Shown in pieces: positions 50,490-61,135 of a stretch of 64,000 nt of DNA. Location: NCBI RefSeq assembly GCF_019966595.1, contig NZ_JAINFJ010000005.1:1-64000 (forward strand), read 5' to 3'. The position numbers were made by a program, and so were the translations under genes. Numbering within the stretch: the first letter of the stretch is position 1; each line of letters opens with the position of its first letter. The notes below the pieces were generated by a model. That model was not told the DNA's origin, made no database searches, and saw only the letters and a list, made by a program, of their open reading frames with translations. This stretch comes from Oricola indica (GTDB taxonomy: Bacteria > Pseudomonadota > Alphaproteobacteria > Rhizobiales > Rhizobiaceae).

Positions 50490-51311
50490 CTACCCGACCA
50501 TGAGGCGGTTGAGGTCGGATTGCATCAGCAAGGCATAGGTGAATCCGCCGAAAACCCGTTCGCGAAGCCGGCTGTGGCCGAAGGCGCCGGCGACGACGAG
50601 ATCCGCATGCCTCGCATGCGCCGCGTCGATAAACGCTTCCGACGCGTTTCTTGCCGTGATCGCCTGCGCCTCCGCGGCGATCCCGTGACGCAGCAGGTAG
50701 CGGACAACGTCCCGTGCTCCGGAATCATCGACATCGCCGTGATCTTCGCCGATCGAGAGAACCATGACTGTGTCCGAGAGATGCAGAAAGGGCAGGGCGG
50801 AAGAGACCGCCCGGCGGGCCTGCGGCGTATCCTTCCAGCCGATGATCGTCAGCGACGGGTGACGAAACTCGGATCGTTCACCGACGAACAGGACGGGCCG
50901 CCCGGCATTGCAGACCAGTTCGCCGGGATCGACGGCCCGGTAGCTGTCGCCGGGCGATGCGCCTTGAGGCGTGCCGGAAACGACAAGATCCGCGGCACGG
51001 GCATGCAGAAGCAGCGCTTTTGTCGGCAGGTCTTGCGATTGCCGCCAGCCGGAGTTCTGCCCGTCGCCCGCGACGTCCATGAATTGCTGCCGGAGATCGT
51101 TGAACCGTCGCACATTCAGGCCATCCGCCTCATCTCGGTAGGCCTGATCGGCTGCAACCTCCATGTCGCTGACATGGACCGGCCTGAGCGCTGTTGCCGT
51201 GAAACCGATGAGATAGGAATCAAGTTCGCCGGCGAGATCCGTCGCGTAATTGAGGCGGTTGTCCGACCGGCCATCGAATTCAAGATGGGCAAGGATGTTC
51301 TGGTAGGACAC
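50490..51311 (-). CDS. Tandem-domain universal stress protein 1 (273 aa)
   Basis: Two Usp domains in one chain. The first begins YQNILAHLEFDGRSDNRLNY; the second has the ATP-binding pattern ending DLVVAGAFGHSRLRERVFGG (~235), the G-2x-G-9x-G(S/T)-type motif of Usp proteins. GTG 51311 is chosen because it precedes the conserved start and GAGAGG lies six bases upstream; the longer frame is unconserved. Tandem Usps are often induced by oxygen limitation. An FNR-type box (51376-51389) lies 65 bases upstream, between this gene and the divergent FNR regulator. The first domain is more degenerate in its nucleotide site. Confidence 0.82.
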   Translation of the reverse strand: MSYQNILAHLEFDGRSDNRLNYATDLAGELDSYLIGFTATALRPVHVSDMEVAADQAYRDEADGLNVRRFNDLRQQFMDVAGDGQNSGWRQSQDLPTKALLLHARAADLVVSGTPQGASPGDSYRAVDPGELVCNAGRPVLFVGERSEFRHPSLTIIGWKDTPQARRAVSSALPFLHLSDTVMVLSIGEDHGDVDDSGARDVVRYLLRHGIAAEAQAITARNASEAFIDAAHARHADLVVAGAFGHSRLRERVFGGFTYALLMQSDLNRLMVG

Positions 51312-51375
51312 TTCGGCCTCTCGCGATTGCTCCGACCTCAAGACCACATCTCGCGCCCGGCTGCCGTGCGGGGCA

Positions 51376-51389
51376 TTGATCGCGATCAA
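51376..51389. promoter_or_regulatory. FNR/FixK-type operator
   Basis: TTGATCGCGATCAA is a perfect match to the FNR/FixK consensus TTGAT-N4-ATCAA. It lies between the universal stress gene (65 bases to its GTG) and the fnr-type gene (104 bases to its ATG), so it can serve either promoter. A second, weaker resemblance (TTGACTTTAATCGC) lies at 51434-51447, nearer the regulator, and could mediate its autoregulation. Confidence 0.75.
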
Positions 51390-51492
51390 TCGGCCGTTCG
51401 TTGAAGCGCAAATGCGACGGCAACGTTCATTCAATTGACTTTAATCGCTGCGACTGGTGGTTTGGTGCGGCTGCGGACGGATCGATGCGACG

Positions 51493-52272
51493 ATGAACGA
51501 AACAGTTATGAAACTCGGCTCTTGCGGGAAGTGCGAACAGTGCCCCGTACATCATCGGTCGATCTGTCGCGCCGCGTCCGCCGAGGCAATGCAGGAACTG
51601 TCCAGGCTTTCGCACACTCGCAACTTCGAGAAGGGCACGGTGATTGTCGCCCAGGGCGATGAGGCGGACATTGTCGGCAATGTCGTCAGCGGCGTGGTGA
51701 AACTGACCAACATGTCCATGTCGGGCCAGCAGAACATTGTCGGTCTCCTGTTCCCCTCCGACTTTTTCGGGCGCGCCTATGCGGAAACATCCCGGTTTTC
51801 CTACGAGGCGGCGACCGACGTGACCTTGTGCAGCCTCGGCAGGCAGGCTTTCGAGGGTTTCATCGCCCGACATCCCGAAGTCGAACATGCCCTTCTGCTG
51901 AACACGCTCGATGAACTGGATGCCGCGCGCGAATGGGCGGCGATGACCTCGTGTCATACGACCATGCAGCGCGTCGCGACATTTCTCTTCATCCTGTCGC
52001 AACGCTCGGACAACCGGTTCTGCCACAGCGGCGACAAGATCCCTCATGTCATTATCGCGCTGCCGATCGGCCGTCGCGATATTGCGGCCTATCTCGGCAC
52101 GACGCCGGAAACGCTCAGCCGGAATTTGCAGACGCTGGTGCGCAAGCAAATCCTCCGTCCGATCGACACCAACCACTTCGAACTGGTCAACGCGTCCGAG
52201 CTCGTCGAACTGACCGGAGAGATGCGCGAGGATCTCGAATCCATGTACGGCACCGGAAAACTCAAGGCGTGA
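51493..52272 (+). CDS. FNR-type oxygen-sensing Crp/Fnr regulator (259 aa)
   Basis: A Crp/Fnr transcription factor of the FnrN/FnrL type. The N-terminal cysteines CGKCEQCPVHHRSIC (C11, C14, C17, C25) plus a mid-domain cysteine (TLCSLGRQ) would ligate the oxygen-labile 4Fe-4S cluster. A cyclic-nucleotide-like beta-barrel spans ~40-150, and the helix-turn-helix IGRRDIAAYLGTTPETLSRN (~195-215) carries the recognition helix with the E..SR pattern of FNR. ATG 51493 starts MNETVMKLGS. Its targets are likely the adjacent stress genes, whose upstream regions contain FNR boxes. It converges with the P-type ATPase gene, 15 bases away. Confidence 0.85.
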   Translation: MNETVMKLGSCGKCEQCPVHHRSICRAASAEAMQELSRLSHTRNFEKGTVIVAQGDEADIVGNVVSGVVKLTNMSMSGQQNIVGLLFPSDFFGRAYAETSRFSYEAATDVTLCSLGRQAFEGFIARHPEVEHALLLNTLDELDAAREWAAMTSCHTTMQRVATFLFILSQRSDNRFCHSGDKIPHVIIALPIGRRDIAAYLGTTPETLSRNLQTLVRKQILRPIDTNHFELVNASELVELTGEMREDLESMYGTGKLKA

Positions 52273-52287
52273 CGGCCGTTTCGACGG

Positions 52288-55002
52288 TTAGCGATGGCGC
52301 CTCAGCCTGACGACGATCGCAGCCATTTCGCGCAGAATAACGGGCACGACACTCAGACCGATCACCACGAGCCATGCGCGGGCCGGCAATTCGGCCAGGC
52401 GCAGGGCTTCGGCGATCATCGGTTGCAGATCGGCGACCGCGAGAATCGCAAGGCATAGTCCGATCGCCAGCCAGACATAGCTGTTTCGCGTGACCTGACT
52501 GGTCAGCAGCCTGTCGCGCCAATTGCGCATGTTGAACACGTGCCAGAGCTGCGCGAGGGCGAGCGTGTAGAAGCTCATCGTCGTCACCGTATCGCCCTCC
52601 ATCCCGAACAGATAGACGGCAATTCCCAGCGCGCTGAGCGTGACAGCGGAAATCACACAGCCATGCGCCACGATTGCGATCCACTGACCGCGCGCAAGGA
52701 TCGGCTCGGATGGCGGACGCGGCGGGCGCGCCAGCACATTGCGGTCGGCCTCGACCGTTCCCAGCGCGAACGCCGGAAAGACGTCGGTGACCAGGTTCAG
52801 AAACAGGATCTGCAAAGGCAGGAGAGGGAGCGGCAACCCGCTCATGACCGCTATACCGACGATCAGGATCTCGCTGAGATTGCAGGACAGAAGATAGGTC
52901 GTGAAGCGCCTGATATTGGTGTATATCAGCCGGCCTTCGCGGACTGCGTGGATGATCGTCGAAAAGGCGTCGTCGCGCAAAACGAGATCCGCGGCCTCGC
53001 GCGCCACCTGTGTTCCCCGCAGCCCCATAGCAACGCCGATATCCGCCTTCCGCAGCGCCGGCGCGTCATTGACGCCGTCTCCCGTCATGGCGACGACTTC
53101 ACCGGCTTCCTGATGCAGCCTGATGAGTGCGAGTTTCTGTTCCGGATCGACCCGCGCGAAAACGCGCGCTGCACGAGCACGGTCGCGGTCCTCGCCGGTC
53201 ATCTCGTCATAGGGTTTGAGATCGCGCCCTTCGACGACACCATCGTCGCCATCGGCCAGCCCGACGGCCTCCGCGATGTGGGATGCGGTTGCCGCGTGAT
53301 CGCCCGTCACCATCACCACCGATATCCCCGCGCGCCGCGCATCGGAAATCGCACCGGATATGTCCGACCGGGGAGGGTCCTGGAAGCCGACAATGCCGTA
53401 AAGCGTAAGCCCCTCGTAAACCGGCGCGGTCCCATCATCCGTGGTCTTGCCTGCAATTGCGAGCAGGCGCAGACCCTGCAGGGCGAGCACCTTGCAGACC
53501 GTTGCCCAGTGTCGTCTCTGATCGCGGTCGAACGGGCGGGTCCCGTCGCCATTGGCGACATCGACAACGTGGTCTAGCACCGCCTCCGGCGCGCCCTTCA
53601 CCGCAACCAGTTGCCGACCTTCGCATTCATGCAGCGTCGCCATCATGCGCGTATGCGTATCGAAGGCGTGCTCGGCGGTTTCGGGACATGTCGCCAGGAG
53701 GCGGTCGCGGTCGAAGCCGCCGGCAGAGGCAGCTTCCAGCAGCGCGATTTCCATCGGGTCACCGGTCGATGCCGCACCGTCCCGCCCGAGCGACGCATTG
53801 TTGCACAGGGCCGCGTTGCGCAGGACCAGACCGGTGTCCTGGTTCGGCTGCGGTTGGATCGGACGCCCGTCGAGCAGAAACGACCTGGTGTGCCGGTCGA
53901 ATGTCATCTCCCCGCTCGCAGTGACGATGCGGTCGGCATGCATCCGGTTTTCGGTCAGCGTGCCCGTCTTGTCCGTCAGGATCACGGTTGTCGCGCCGAG
54001 CGTTTCCACGGCCGACAATTGCTCGATCAGGGCGTTGTGACGGGCCATCCGCAACATGCCGCGCGCAAGTGCGAGCGTGGCGACGATCGGCAATCCTTCG
54101 GGAATGGCCGCCACGGCAAGCGCGACCGCGGATTCCACCATCAGCACCAGATCCTGACCGGCGATAACGCCGCTGATCGCGACGATCGCCGTGACCACGA
54201 GGGTGAGCCAGATGAGATGCCGGCTGAGAAGCGCAAGTTGCCGCTCGAGCGGCGACCGCTCGGGCTCCGATTCCTCCACGAGCCGGGTGATCCGGCCGAG
54301 TTCGGTGTTCATGCCGGTGGCCGTGACGACGGCCTCGCCGGTTCCGCCCGTGATCGCACAGCCCTTGAACAACATGCAGGTCCGGTCGGCGAGGACAGTC
54401 TCCGACGCCACGGGGTCTACCGACTTCGAGACCGGCATCGATTCCCCGGTCAACGCGGATTCATCGGCCGAGAGATTGGCGGATGACACGACGCGCATAT
54501 CCGCCGCGATGACATCGCCGGCGTCGATGATCGCGACATCGCCCGGCACCAGCTTCTCGGCGGATATCGAAACGATCGTCCCGTCACGCCGTACCAGCGT
54601 GTTCCGGCTGGTCAGTTCGCGCAGCGCCTCCATCGAACGGACGGCCTGTATCTCCGTGATAAACCCGATCGCCGCATTGATGAGCAAGACGGCCACGATG
54701 GCGACGAACTCCACGGTCTCGCCGAACAGCAGCGCCAAGGCGGCGGCAGCGACCAGCAGGTAGACGATGGGGCTTCGAAACTGGTTCAGCAGAATGATCA
54801 GGACATTCTGGCGCGCCTTCTTCCGCAGCGCGTTCGGTCCGAACCGTCCGAGCCGCGCCGCAGCTTCGTCGCCGGACAGCCCGCGCGCCGGATCGACCTC
54901 CAGCATCTGGAAAAAATCCGCAACGGCTATGGAATACGGCGCTTCCGGCACGGCACCGTCATTTCGCGATGTCTCGTCTGTGTTCGAAGAGGCGATGGTC
55001 AT
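52288..55002 (-). CDS. Cation-transporting P-type ATPase, P2 type (904 aa)
   Basis: A HAD-type cation pump in the Ca/Na/H-ATPase (P2) class. The membrane helix 4 motif is AVAAIPEGLPIV (~305), the phosphorylation motif is ILTDKTGTLTEN (~350), and the hinge is MTGDGVNDAPALRKADIGVA (~625). An N-terminal cation-ATPase domain (YSIAVADFFQMLEVDPARGL) and about ten transmembrane helices are present, with no heavy-metal-binding domain. PEGLP is the SERCA/PMR1-like signature, suggesting Ca or Mn, but bacterial members vary. It follows universal stress gene 2 on the same strand (96-base gap with a hairpin), probably one transcript, putting it in the FNR-linked cluster. Confidence 0.88.
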   Translation of the reverse strand: MTIASSNTDETSRNDGAVPEAPYSIAVADFFQMLEVDPARGLSGDEAAARLGRFGPNALRKKARQNVLIILLNQFRSPIVYLLVAAAALALLFGETVEFVAIVAVLLINAAIGFITEIQAVRSMEALRELTSRNTLVRRDGTIVSISAEKLVPGDVAIIDAGDVIAADMRVVSSANLSADESALTGESMPVSKSVDPVASETVLADRTCMLFKGCAITGGTGEAVVTATGMNTELGRITRLVEESEPERSPLERQLALLSRHLIWLTLVVTAIVAISGVIAGQDLVLMVESAVALAVAAIPEGLPIVATLALARGMLRMARHNALIEQLSAVETLGATTVILTDKTGTLTENRMHADRIVTASGEMTFDRHTRSFLLDGRPIQPQPNQDTGLVLRNAALCNNASLGRDGAASTGDPMEIALLEAASAGGFDRDRLLATCPETAEHAFDTHTRMMATLHECEGRQLVAVKGAPEAVLDHVVDVANGDGTRPFDRDQRRHWATVCKVLALQGLRLLAIAGKTTDDGTAPVYEGLTLYGIVGFQDPPRSDISGAISDARRAGISVVMVTGDHAATASHIAEAVGLADGDDGVVEGRDLKPYDEMTGEDRDRARAARVFARVDPEQKLALIRLHQEAGEVVAMTGDGVNDAPALRKADIGVAMGLRGTQVAREAADLVLRDDAFSTIIHAVREGRLIYTNIRRFTTYLLSCNLSEILIVGIAVMSGLPLPLLPLQILFLNLVTDVFPAFALGTVEADRNVLARPPRPPSEPILARGQWIAIVAHGCVISAVTLSALGIAVYLFGMEGDTVTTMSFYTLALAQLWHVFNMRNWRDRLLTSQVTRNSYVWLAIGLCLAILAVADLQPMIAEALRLAELPARAWLVVIGLSVVPVILREMAAIVVRLRRHR

Positions 55003-55098
55003 GAACGGGGTCCGGGATCACTCCGGGTTCTTCCTGATGCGACGCACACTCGCGCCGCGCAGGAGCGGCGCAAGTGCGCTTTCATAGAGTGCGGATCG

Positions 55099-55935
55099 TC
55101 AGTGCGCCATCAGTACCGTGAAACGTTCATTGGCAAGCAAGTCGCGTGTCGCACCACCGAAGAAGAATTCACGCAGGCGCGAATGCCCATAGGCGCCCGC
55201 GACAATCAGATCGACATCGAGATCGGTCGCGTGCTGAACGAGCGCATCAGCAACGCTCCGACCCGCCGATGCGAGAACATCGACGGTGACATTCGCACCA
55301 TGACGGGCGAGATACGCCGCGATATCGCTGCCGGGTTCTTCGCCCTGGTCGAATTCGGACGCCACCGGATCGACAAGGGCCACATGGACCGTCTCGGCAC
55401 TTCCGAGCATGTCCATGCAATCGTGGACGGCTCTGGCGGCCTCGCGTGTCGCGTTCCACGCGATCATCACCCGTTTCGGCTTCAGGGTCAGGTCGCAACC
55501 GGAAGGAGCGACGAGGAACGGGCGGGCGCTCTGATAGACGAAACCTTCCAACGCCTTGTCGGAGAGGCGCTTGTCCTGATCGGAAGTCGGCATGAAGAGA
55601 CCGAGATCCGTGTAGCGGGCACGCATGCCGACAATATCGGCTATCTGGCCTTCGTCGCAGTAATAGGTGGAGACATCGCCGGAGACGCCGGCCTCGGCCA
55701 TCAACGCTTCGATGTCGGACGCTTTCGCCACTGCAACGGCACGGCCCTTTTCGCGCTCCTCGGACCATGTATCCGCCGGCACGGCACCATAGGCGGTCGC
55801 ACTGGCGGGAAGTGCAATCCCGACGACAAGCACGGCAAGATGGCTGCCGTTCTGCTGGCAAAGCGAAATCGCACGCGCGACGCTGTCGGTCGGTTGCCCG
55901 CTATCCATCACGATGAAAAGTGTTTTCGGAACCAT
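55099..55935 (-). CDS. Tandem-domain universal stress protein 2 (278 aa)
   Basis: Two Usp domains. The first starts MVPKTLFIVMDSGQPTDSVA and the second (RVMIAWNATREAARAVHDCM) ends with the nucleotide motif DLIVAGAYGHSRLREFFFGG (~240-260) as in Usp1. The start is ATG 55935, with AAAGG upstream; an upstream in-frame ATG is poorly placed. A near-perfect FNR box lies at 56046-56059, about 110 bases upstream. With Usp1, the regulator and the ATPase it forms an apparent oxygen-response group. Usp1 and Usp2 share the C-terminal sequence closely, suggesting duplication. Confidence 0.82.
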   Translation of the reverse strand: MVPKTLFIVMDSGQPTDSVARAISLCQQNGSHLAVLVVGIALPASATAYGAVPADTWSEEREKGRAVAVAKASDIEALMAEAGVSGDVSTYYCDEGQIADIVGMRARYTDLGLFMPTSDQDKRLSDKALEGFVYQSARPFLVAPSGCDLTLKPKRVMIAWNATREAARAVHDCMDMLGSAETVHVALVDPVASEFDQGEEPGSDIAAYLARHGANVTVDVLASAGRSVADALVQHATDLDVDLIVAGAYGHSRLREFFFGGATRDLLANERFTVLMAH

Positions 55936-56045
55936 ATCTTTCAGCCTTTCTTGAACGGTGGCGAGAGCCGGAGCCTGTATCTGCCTTGCATCCACCACCG
56001 ATTCATCGGTGTCCCGCAGCATGACTGCGGACAACACGAAGAGCC

Positions 56046-56059
56046 TTGATGTCTGTCAA
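56046..56059 (-). promoter_or_regulatory. FNR/FixK-type operator upstream of the second stress gene
   Basis: TTGATGTCTGTCAA matches TTGAT-N4-ATCAA at nine of ten positions. It is about 110 bases upstream of the second universal stress gene and 52 bases beyond the 3' end of the LysR gene. Position and orientation fit activation of the leftward stress gene and P-type ATPase. Confidence 0.6.
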
Positions 56060-56111
56060 ACCGCGCCTCGCGACCCTTCTGTGACGAGCGGGTGCCTGAA
56101 ACGCGTTTCGC

Positions 56112-57053
56112 CTATCCGGATAGCGACAATCCGTCCAGGATCAGGTCGCGAAGCCGTGTCGCCAACGGGCTCAGCGTGTGGCTCTTCAACGATATCATAT
56201 GATACGGATGAATGACGATCGGCTCGTCGAGATCCAGCGCCACAAAGCGGCCCTGTGCGCCCTTTGGCGCGACGAGTTCCGCCACCTCTCGCGTGATCGG
56301 TGCGACGGCATCCGTGGAATCGAGATAGCCGATCATGACCAGCAGCGACGTCGTGTTCACGATTTCGGAGGGCAGGGGGGTGCCGGACGAGAAGAAGACC
56401 TCCTCGACAGCCTGGCGCATCGGCGTATGCGGCGCCTGGATAACCCACTCCCATCCTTCCATATCCGCGATCGTGAGTTTTTCCCTGCGGGTGAGCGGAT
56501 GGTCGCGGCGAACCAGGAAGCGGATGATCTCGACCCTTCCGCGCTTCACGGCGAATTGCCGCGCATCCGTTCCCGGCGGGATACGCGACAGGACGAAATC
56601 ATAGTCCCCGCTTAGCAATCCACCGATCAGCACATCGCTCGGCGCGACATCGACGTGAATGTCCGCGCCCTCGGCCATCCGCTTCAGCTGCTGAATGGCG
56701 GGAACGACGAAACCAACCGCGCCACCGGTCACCGACCCGACCCGGACCGACCCCGCGCGCCCGGAGATCGCCGCCTCGGTTTCCTGGAGCGTCAGATCCA
56801 GGCCGTGGAGAAGTGAATTCGCATTTCGGGCCAGCGTCTCTCCGGTCGGTGTCGGCGTCATACCCTTCGGGTGACGGACGAAGAGCGGAACGCCGATCAG
56901 CTTTTCAAGACTGGCCAGCATGCGCGATGCGGCCGGCTGCGTGATCGCCAGTCGTTCCGCGGCCAGCGCCAGCTGGCCGGTGCTTGCGATGGCTTGGACG
57001 AGACGAAAATCGCGTATCTGGAGGCGGTTGGCCAAGTTTTGCATAGTTTGCAT
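56112..57053 (-). CDS. gbpR: LysR-family regulator, GbpR-like (313 aa)
   Basis: The N-terminal winged helix-turn-helix is LVQAIASTGQLALAAERLAI / TQPAASRMLASLEKLIGVPL (~18-58), followed by a LysR substrate-binding domain. It is divergent from chvE-gguA-gguB across 150 bases, exactly as the galactose/arabinose-responsive GbpR is in Agrobacterium, so the same function (sugar-induced activation of chvE) is likely. The ATG at 57053 overlaps a palindrome (57049-57070); a second ATG at 57044 is possible. Sequence similarity to GbpR is assumed from context and general LysR features, not proven. Confidence 0.78.
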   Translation of the reverse strand: MQTMQNLANRLQIRDFRLVQAIASTGQLALAAERLAITQPAASRMLASLEKLIGVPLFVRHPKGMTPTPTGETLARNANSLLHGLDLTLQETEAAISGRAGSVRVGSVTGGAVGFVVPAIQQLKRMAEGADIHVDVAPSDVLIGGLLSGDYDFVLSRIPPGTDARQFAVKRGRVEIIRFLVRRDHPLTRREKLTIADMEGWEWVIQAPHTPMRQAVEEVFFSSGTPLPSEIVNTTSLLVMIGYLDSTDAVAPITREVAELVAPKGAQGRFVALDLDEPIVIHPYHMISLKSHTLSPLATRLRDLILDGLSLSG

Positions 57054-57092
57054 ATCAAAGTTGGTATGCAGATTGTCAATCTAATTAATTGA
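57049..57092. promoter_or_regulatory. Candidate operators of the gbpR-chvE intergenic region
   Basis: Two dyads lie next to each other: TGCATA-N10-TATGCA (57049-57070), overlapping the gbpR start codon, and TCAAT-N7-ATTGA (57076-57092). LysR regulators bind T-N11-A-type dyads between divergent genes, so the first is a good GbpR site and would also repress gbpR itself. The second may be an activation site or an independent operator. No experimental support. Confidence 0.5.
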
Positions 57093-57203
57093 TGCGCAAG
57101 CTCACGATGCATTAGCGTCTGCGCCGGGTGTTACTCGACACCCGAAACAGCGTCGCCTGCGAGGAGGATCTGCCGGCGGCCACTTATTCCCTGGGAGGAT
57201 TTC

Positions 57204-58271
57204 ATGAGGAAACTGCTTTCCGCAATGACCGCGCTTGCCTTTGGCGCTGGTCTGCTTGCCGCTCCGGCAATTGCGCAGGACAAGGGCACGATCGGCATCG
57301 CGATGCCGACCAAATCGTCCGCACGCTGGATCTCGGATGGAAACTCGATGGTCGAGCAGTTCGAGGCGGCTGGCTACAGCGCCGACCTGCAATATGCCGA
57401 GGACGACATTCCGAACCAGCTCGCGCAGATCGAGAACATGATCACGAAAGAGGTCGATGCTCTCGTGATCGCCGCCATCGACGGCACGACGCTTTCCAAC
57501 GCCCTTGCAAACGCCGCCGCGCTCGGTATTCCGGTCATCGCTTATGACCGCCTGATCCGCGATAGCCCGGATGTCAATTATTACGCGACGTTCGACAACT
57601 TCAAGGTCGGCGTGCAGCAGGCCAATTCGCTGGTCCAGGGTCTGGAAGAACGCTATCCGGACGCCGAAGCCTGGAATGTGGAGCTGTTCGGCGGCTCGCC
57701 CGACGACAACAACGCATACTTCTTCTACGACGGCGCGATGAGCGTCCTCCAGCCGCTGATCGACGACGGCAAGATCAACATCGTATCCGGCCAGATGGGC
57801 ATGGATACGGTTGGCACGCTGCGCTGGGACGGCGCGGTGGCGCAGGCCCGCATGGATAACCTTCTCTCGGCCCATTACACCGACACGCAGTTGCATGGTG
57901 TCCTGTCGCCTTATGACGGTCTGTCCATCGGCATCCTGTCTTCGCTCAAGGGCGTCGGCTACGGCTCGGGAGACCAGCAGATGCCGATCGTGACCGGTCA
58001 GGACGCGGAAGTGCCGTCGGTCAAGTCGATCCTTGCCGGCGAACAGTACTCGACGGTGTTCAAGGACACGCGCGAACTCGCCCGTGTCACCGTGGGCATG
58101 GTCAATGCGCTTCTCGAAGGCGGCGAGCCGGAAATCAACGACACCAAGACCTATGACAACGGGGTCAAGGTGGTGCCGTCCTACCTGCTCGAGCCGGTGT
58201 CGGTCGACGCATCCAATTGGGAAGAAATCCTGATCGGAAGCGGTTACTACACGATGGATCAGATCAAGTAA
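57204..58271 (+). CDS. chvE: Sugar-binding periplasmic protein ChvE (355 aa)
   Basis: A periplasmic sugar-binding protein for glucose, galactose, arabinose and related sugars. The signal peptide is residues 1-24 ([24 protein letters not shown]). The mature part starts [20 protein letters not shown] and includes [20 protein letters not shown] and [20 protein letters not shown], all close to Agrobacterium ChvE, which also relays sugar signals to virulence sensor kinases. GGGAGG precedes the ATG. It is the first gene of the sugar-import operon, separated from gguA by a strong 15-bp hairpin. High confidence in the family; sugar preference is inferred. Confidence 0.93.
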   Translation: MRKLLSAMTALAFGAGLLAAPAIAQDKGTIGIAMPTKSSARWISDGNSMVEQFEAAGYSADLQYAEDDIPNQLAQIENMITKEVDALVIAAIDGTTLSNALANAAALGIPVIAYDRLIRDSPDVNYYATFDNFKVGVQQANSLVQGLEERYPDAEAWNVELFGGSPDDNNAYFFYDGAMSVLQPLIDDGKINIVSGQMGMDTVGTLRWDGAVAQARMDNLLSAHYTDTQLHGVLSPYDGLSIGILSSLKGVGYGSGDQQMPIVTGQDAEVPSVKSILAGEQYSTVFKDTRELARVTVGMVNALLEGGEPEINDTKTYDNGVKVVPSYLLEPVSVDASNWEEILIGSGYYTMDQIK

Positions 58272-58289
58272 TCTCTTCCTGAACGAGCA

Positions 58290-58326
58290 TGCTCCTCCTC
58301 GCCGTCCAGATCGGCGGGGAGGAGCA
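58290..58326 (+). repeat. Intercistronic 15-bp hairpin between chvE and gguA
   Basis: TGCTCCTCCTCGCCG (58290-58304) pairs over 15 bases (one G.U) with the arm at 58312-58326 around a seven-base loop. It has no U-tract, so it is not a normal terminator. In sugar importers such a stem commonly protects the binding-protein mRNA from 3' decay, giving more ChvE than GguA/GguB. Confidence 0.7.
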
Positions 58327-58362
58327 AACAAAATCAACGACCATCCCGAGTTTTCGTGCGCC

Positions 58363-59880
<1,518 letters not shown>

Positions 59881-59890
59881 GGAGAAAGAC

Positions 59891-61135
59891 GTGACTGCGG
59901 TTCAAAGCAGCGAACGCGCCGAAAAGGCGGAGTCGGGCAGGAGCGTTCGCGATTACCTCTCTTCGCATTTGCGCGAATACGGGCTCCTTTTCGCATTGAT
60001 CGCCATCATGGCGTTCTTCCAGATCGTCACCGACGGGACCCTGTTGCGCGCGGTCAACGTCACCAACCTGCTGCTCCAGAACAGCTATATCGTCATCATG
60101 GCGCTGGGCATGCTGGTGGTCATCGTGTCGGGTAACATCGACCTTTCGGTCGGCTCGGTGATGGGGTTCATCGGCGCGCTCGCGGCCGTGATGATCGTGA
60201 ACTGGGACCAGTCTGTCTTCCTGACCATCATCGTCTGCCTCGTTGCCGGCGGCCTTATCGGCGCCGCCCAGGGCTACTGGATCGCCTACTGGAAGATACC
60301 GTCCTTCATCGTCACCCTGGCGGGCATGCTCGTCTTTCGCGGACTGTCGCTCTGGCTGCTCGAAGGTCAATCGGTCGGGCCGTTCCCGAGAGAATTCCAG
60401 GTGATCGCAAACGGCTTCGTCGCCGATATTTTCCCCACCGGCGTGGGTGAAGCATTGGCCGGCGTCTTCGATGTGCGCAGGCTGAATGTGCTGGCGCTCG
60501 GCTTCGGCATCCTGGCGGCGGCCGCATTGGTCTGGATCGGGCTGCGCCAGCGCGCGCGGAACCGCTCCTACGGCATTGTCGACGAGCCGCGCAGCTTCTT
60601 TGTCGCGCGCAACGCCATCGTCGCGGCAGCGATCATCTTCATAACCTACAAGCTCTCGACCTTCCGGGGCTTGCCCAACGTGCTTCTGACGATGGGCGCG
60701 CTGACCATCATCTACGCATTCCTGACCCAGAACACCGTGATCGGCCGCAGGATCTACGCGCTTGGCGGCAACGCCAAGGCTGCCAAGCTCTCCGGCATCA
60801 AGACGGAACGCCTGACATTTCTCGCCTTCGTCAATATGGGCATTCTCGCCGCGGCGGCAGGCCTTGTCTTCGCGGCACGGCTGAACACGGCGACGCCGAA
60901 AGCCGGCTTCGCGCTGGAACTCGACGTTATCGCCGCGGTCTTTATCGGCGGCGCCTCGATGTCCGGCGGCGTGGGCACGATTGTCGGCGCGGTCGTCGGA
61001 GCGTTCCTGATGGGCGTCCTCAACAACGGCATGTCGATCATGGGCATCGGCATCGACTACCAGCAGATGATCAAGGGCCTCGTGTTGCTCGCGGCGGTCG
61101 TCTTCGATGTTTACAACAAGCAGAAGCAGGGTTGA
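59891..61135 (+). CDS. gguB: Sugar ABC importer permease GguB (414 aa)
   Basis: An RbsC-like permease with about ten membrane segments. It shows LGMLVVIVSGNIDLSVGSVM (~80) and GGASMSGGVGTIVGAVVGAF (~365), hallmarks of the ribose/xylose-type permease family. GTG 59891, with GGGAGAAAG before it, is preferred; the frame to the left runs over the gguA stop. It ends with TGATG overlapping the arabinonate dehydratase start, so transport and first catabolic steps are translated together. Confidence 0.9.
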   Translation: MTAVQSSERAEKAESGRSVRDYLSSHLREYGLLFALIAIMAFFQIVTDGTLLRAVNVTNLLLQNSYIVIMALGMLVVIVSGNIDLSVGSVMGFIGALAAVMIVNWDQSVFLTIIVCLVAGGLIGAAQGYWIAYWKIPSFIVTLAGMLVFRGLSLWLLEGQSVGPFPREFQVIANGFVADIFPTGVGEALAGVFDVRRLNVLALGFGILAAAALVWIGLRQRARNRSYGIVDEPRSFFVARNAIVAAAIIFITYKLSTFRGLPNVLLTMGALTIIYAFLTQNTVIGRRIYALGGNAKAAKLSGIKTERLTFLAFVNMGILAAAAGLVFAARLNTATPKAGFALELDVIAAVFIGGASMSGGVGTIVGAVVGAFLMGVLNNGMSIMGIGIDYQQMIKGLVLLAAVVFDVYNKQKQG

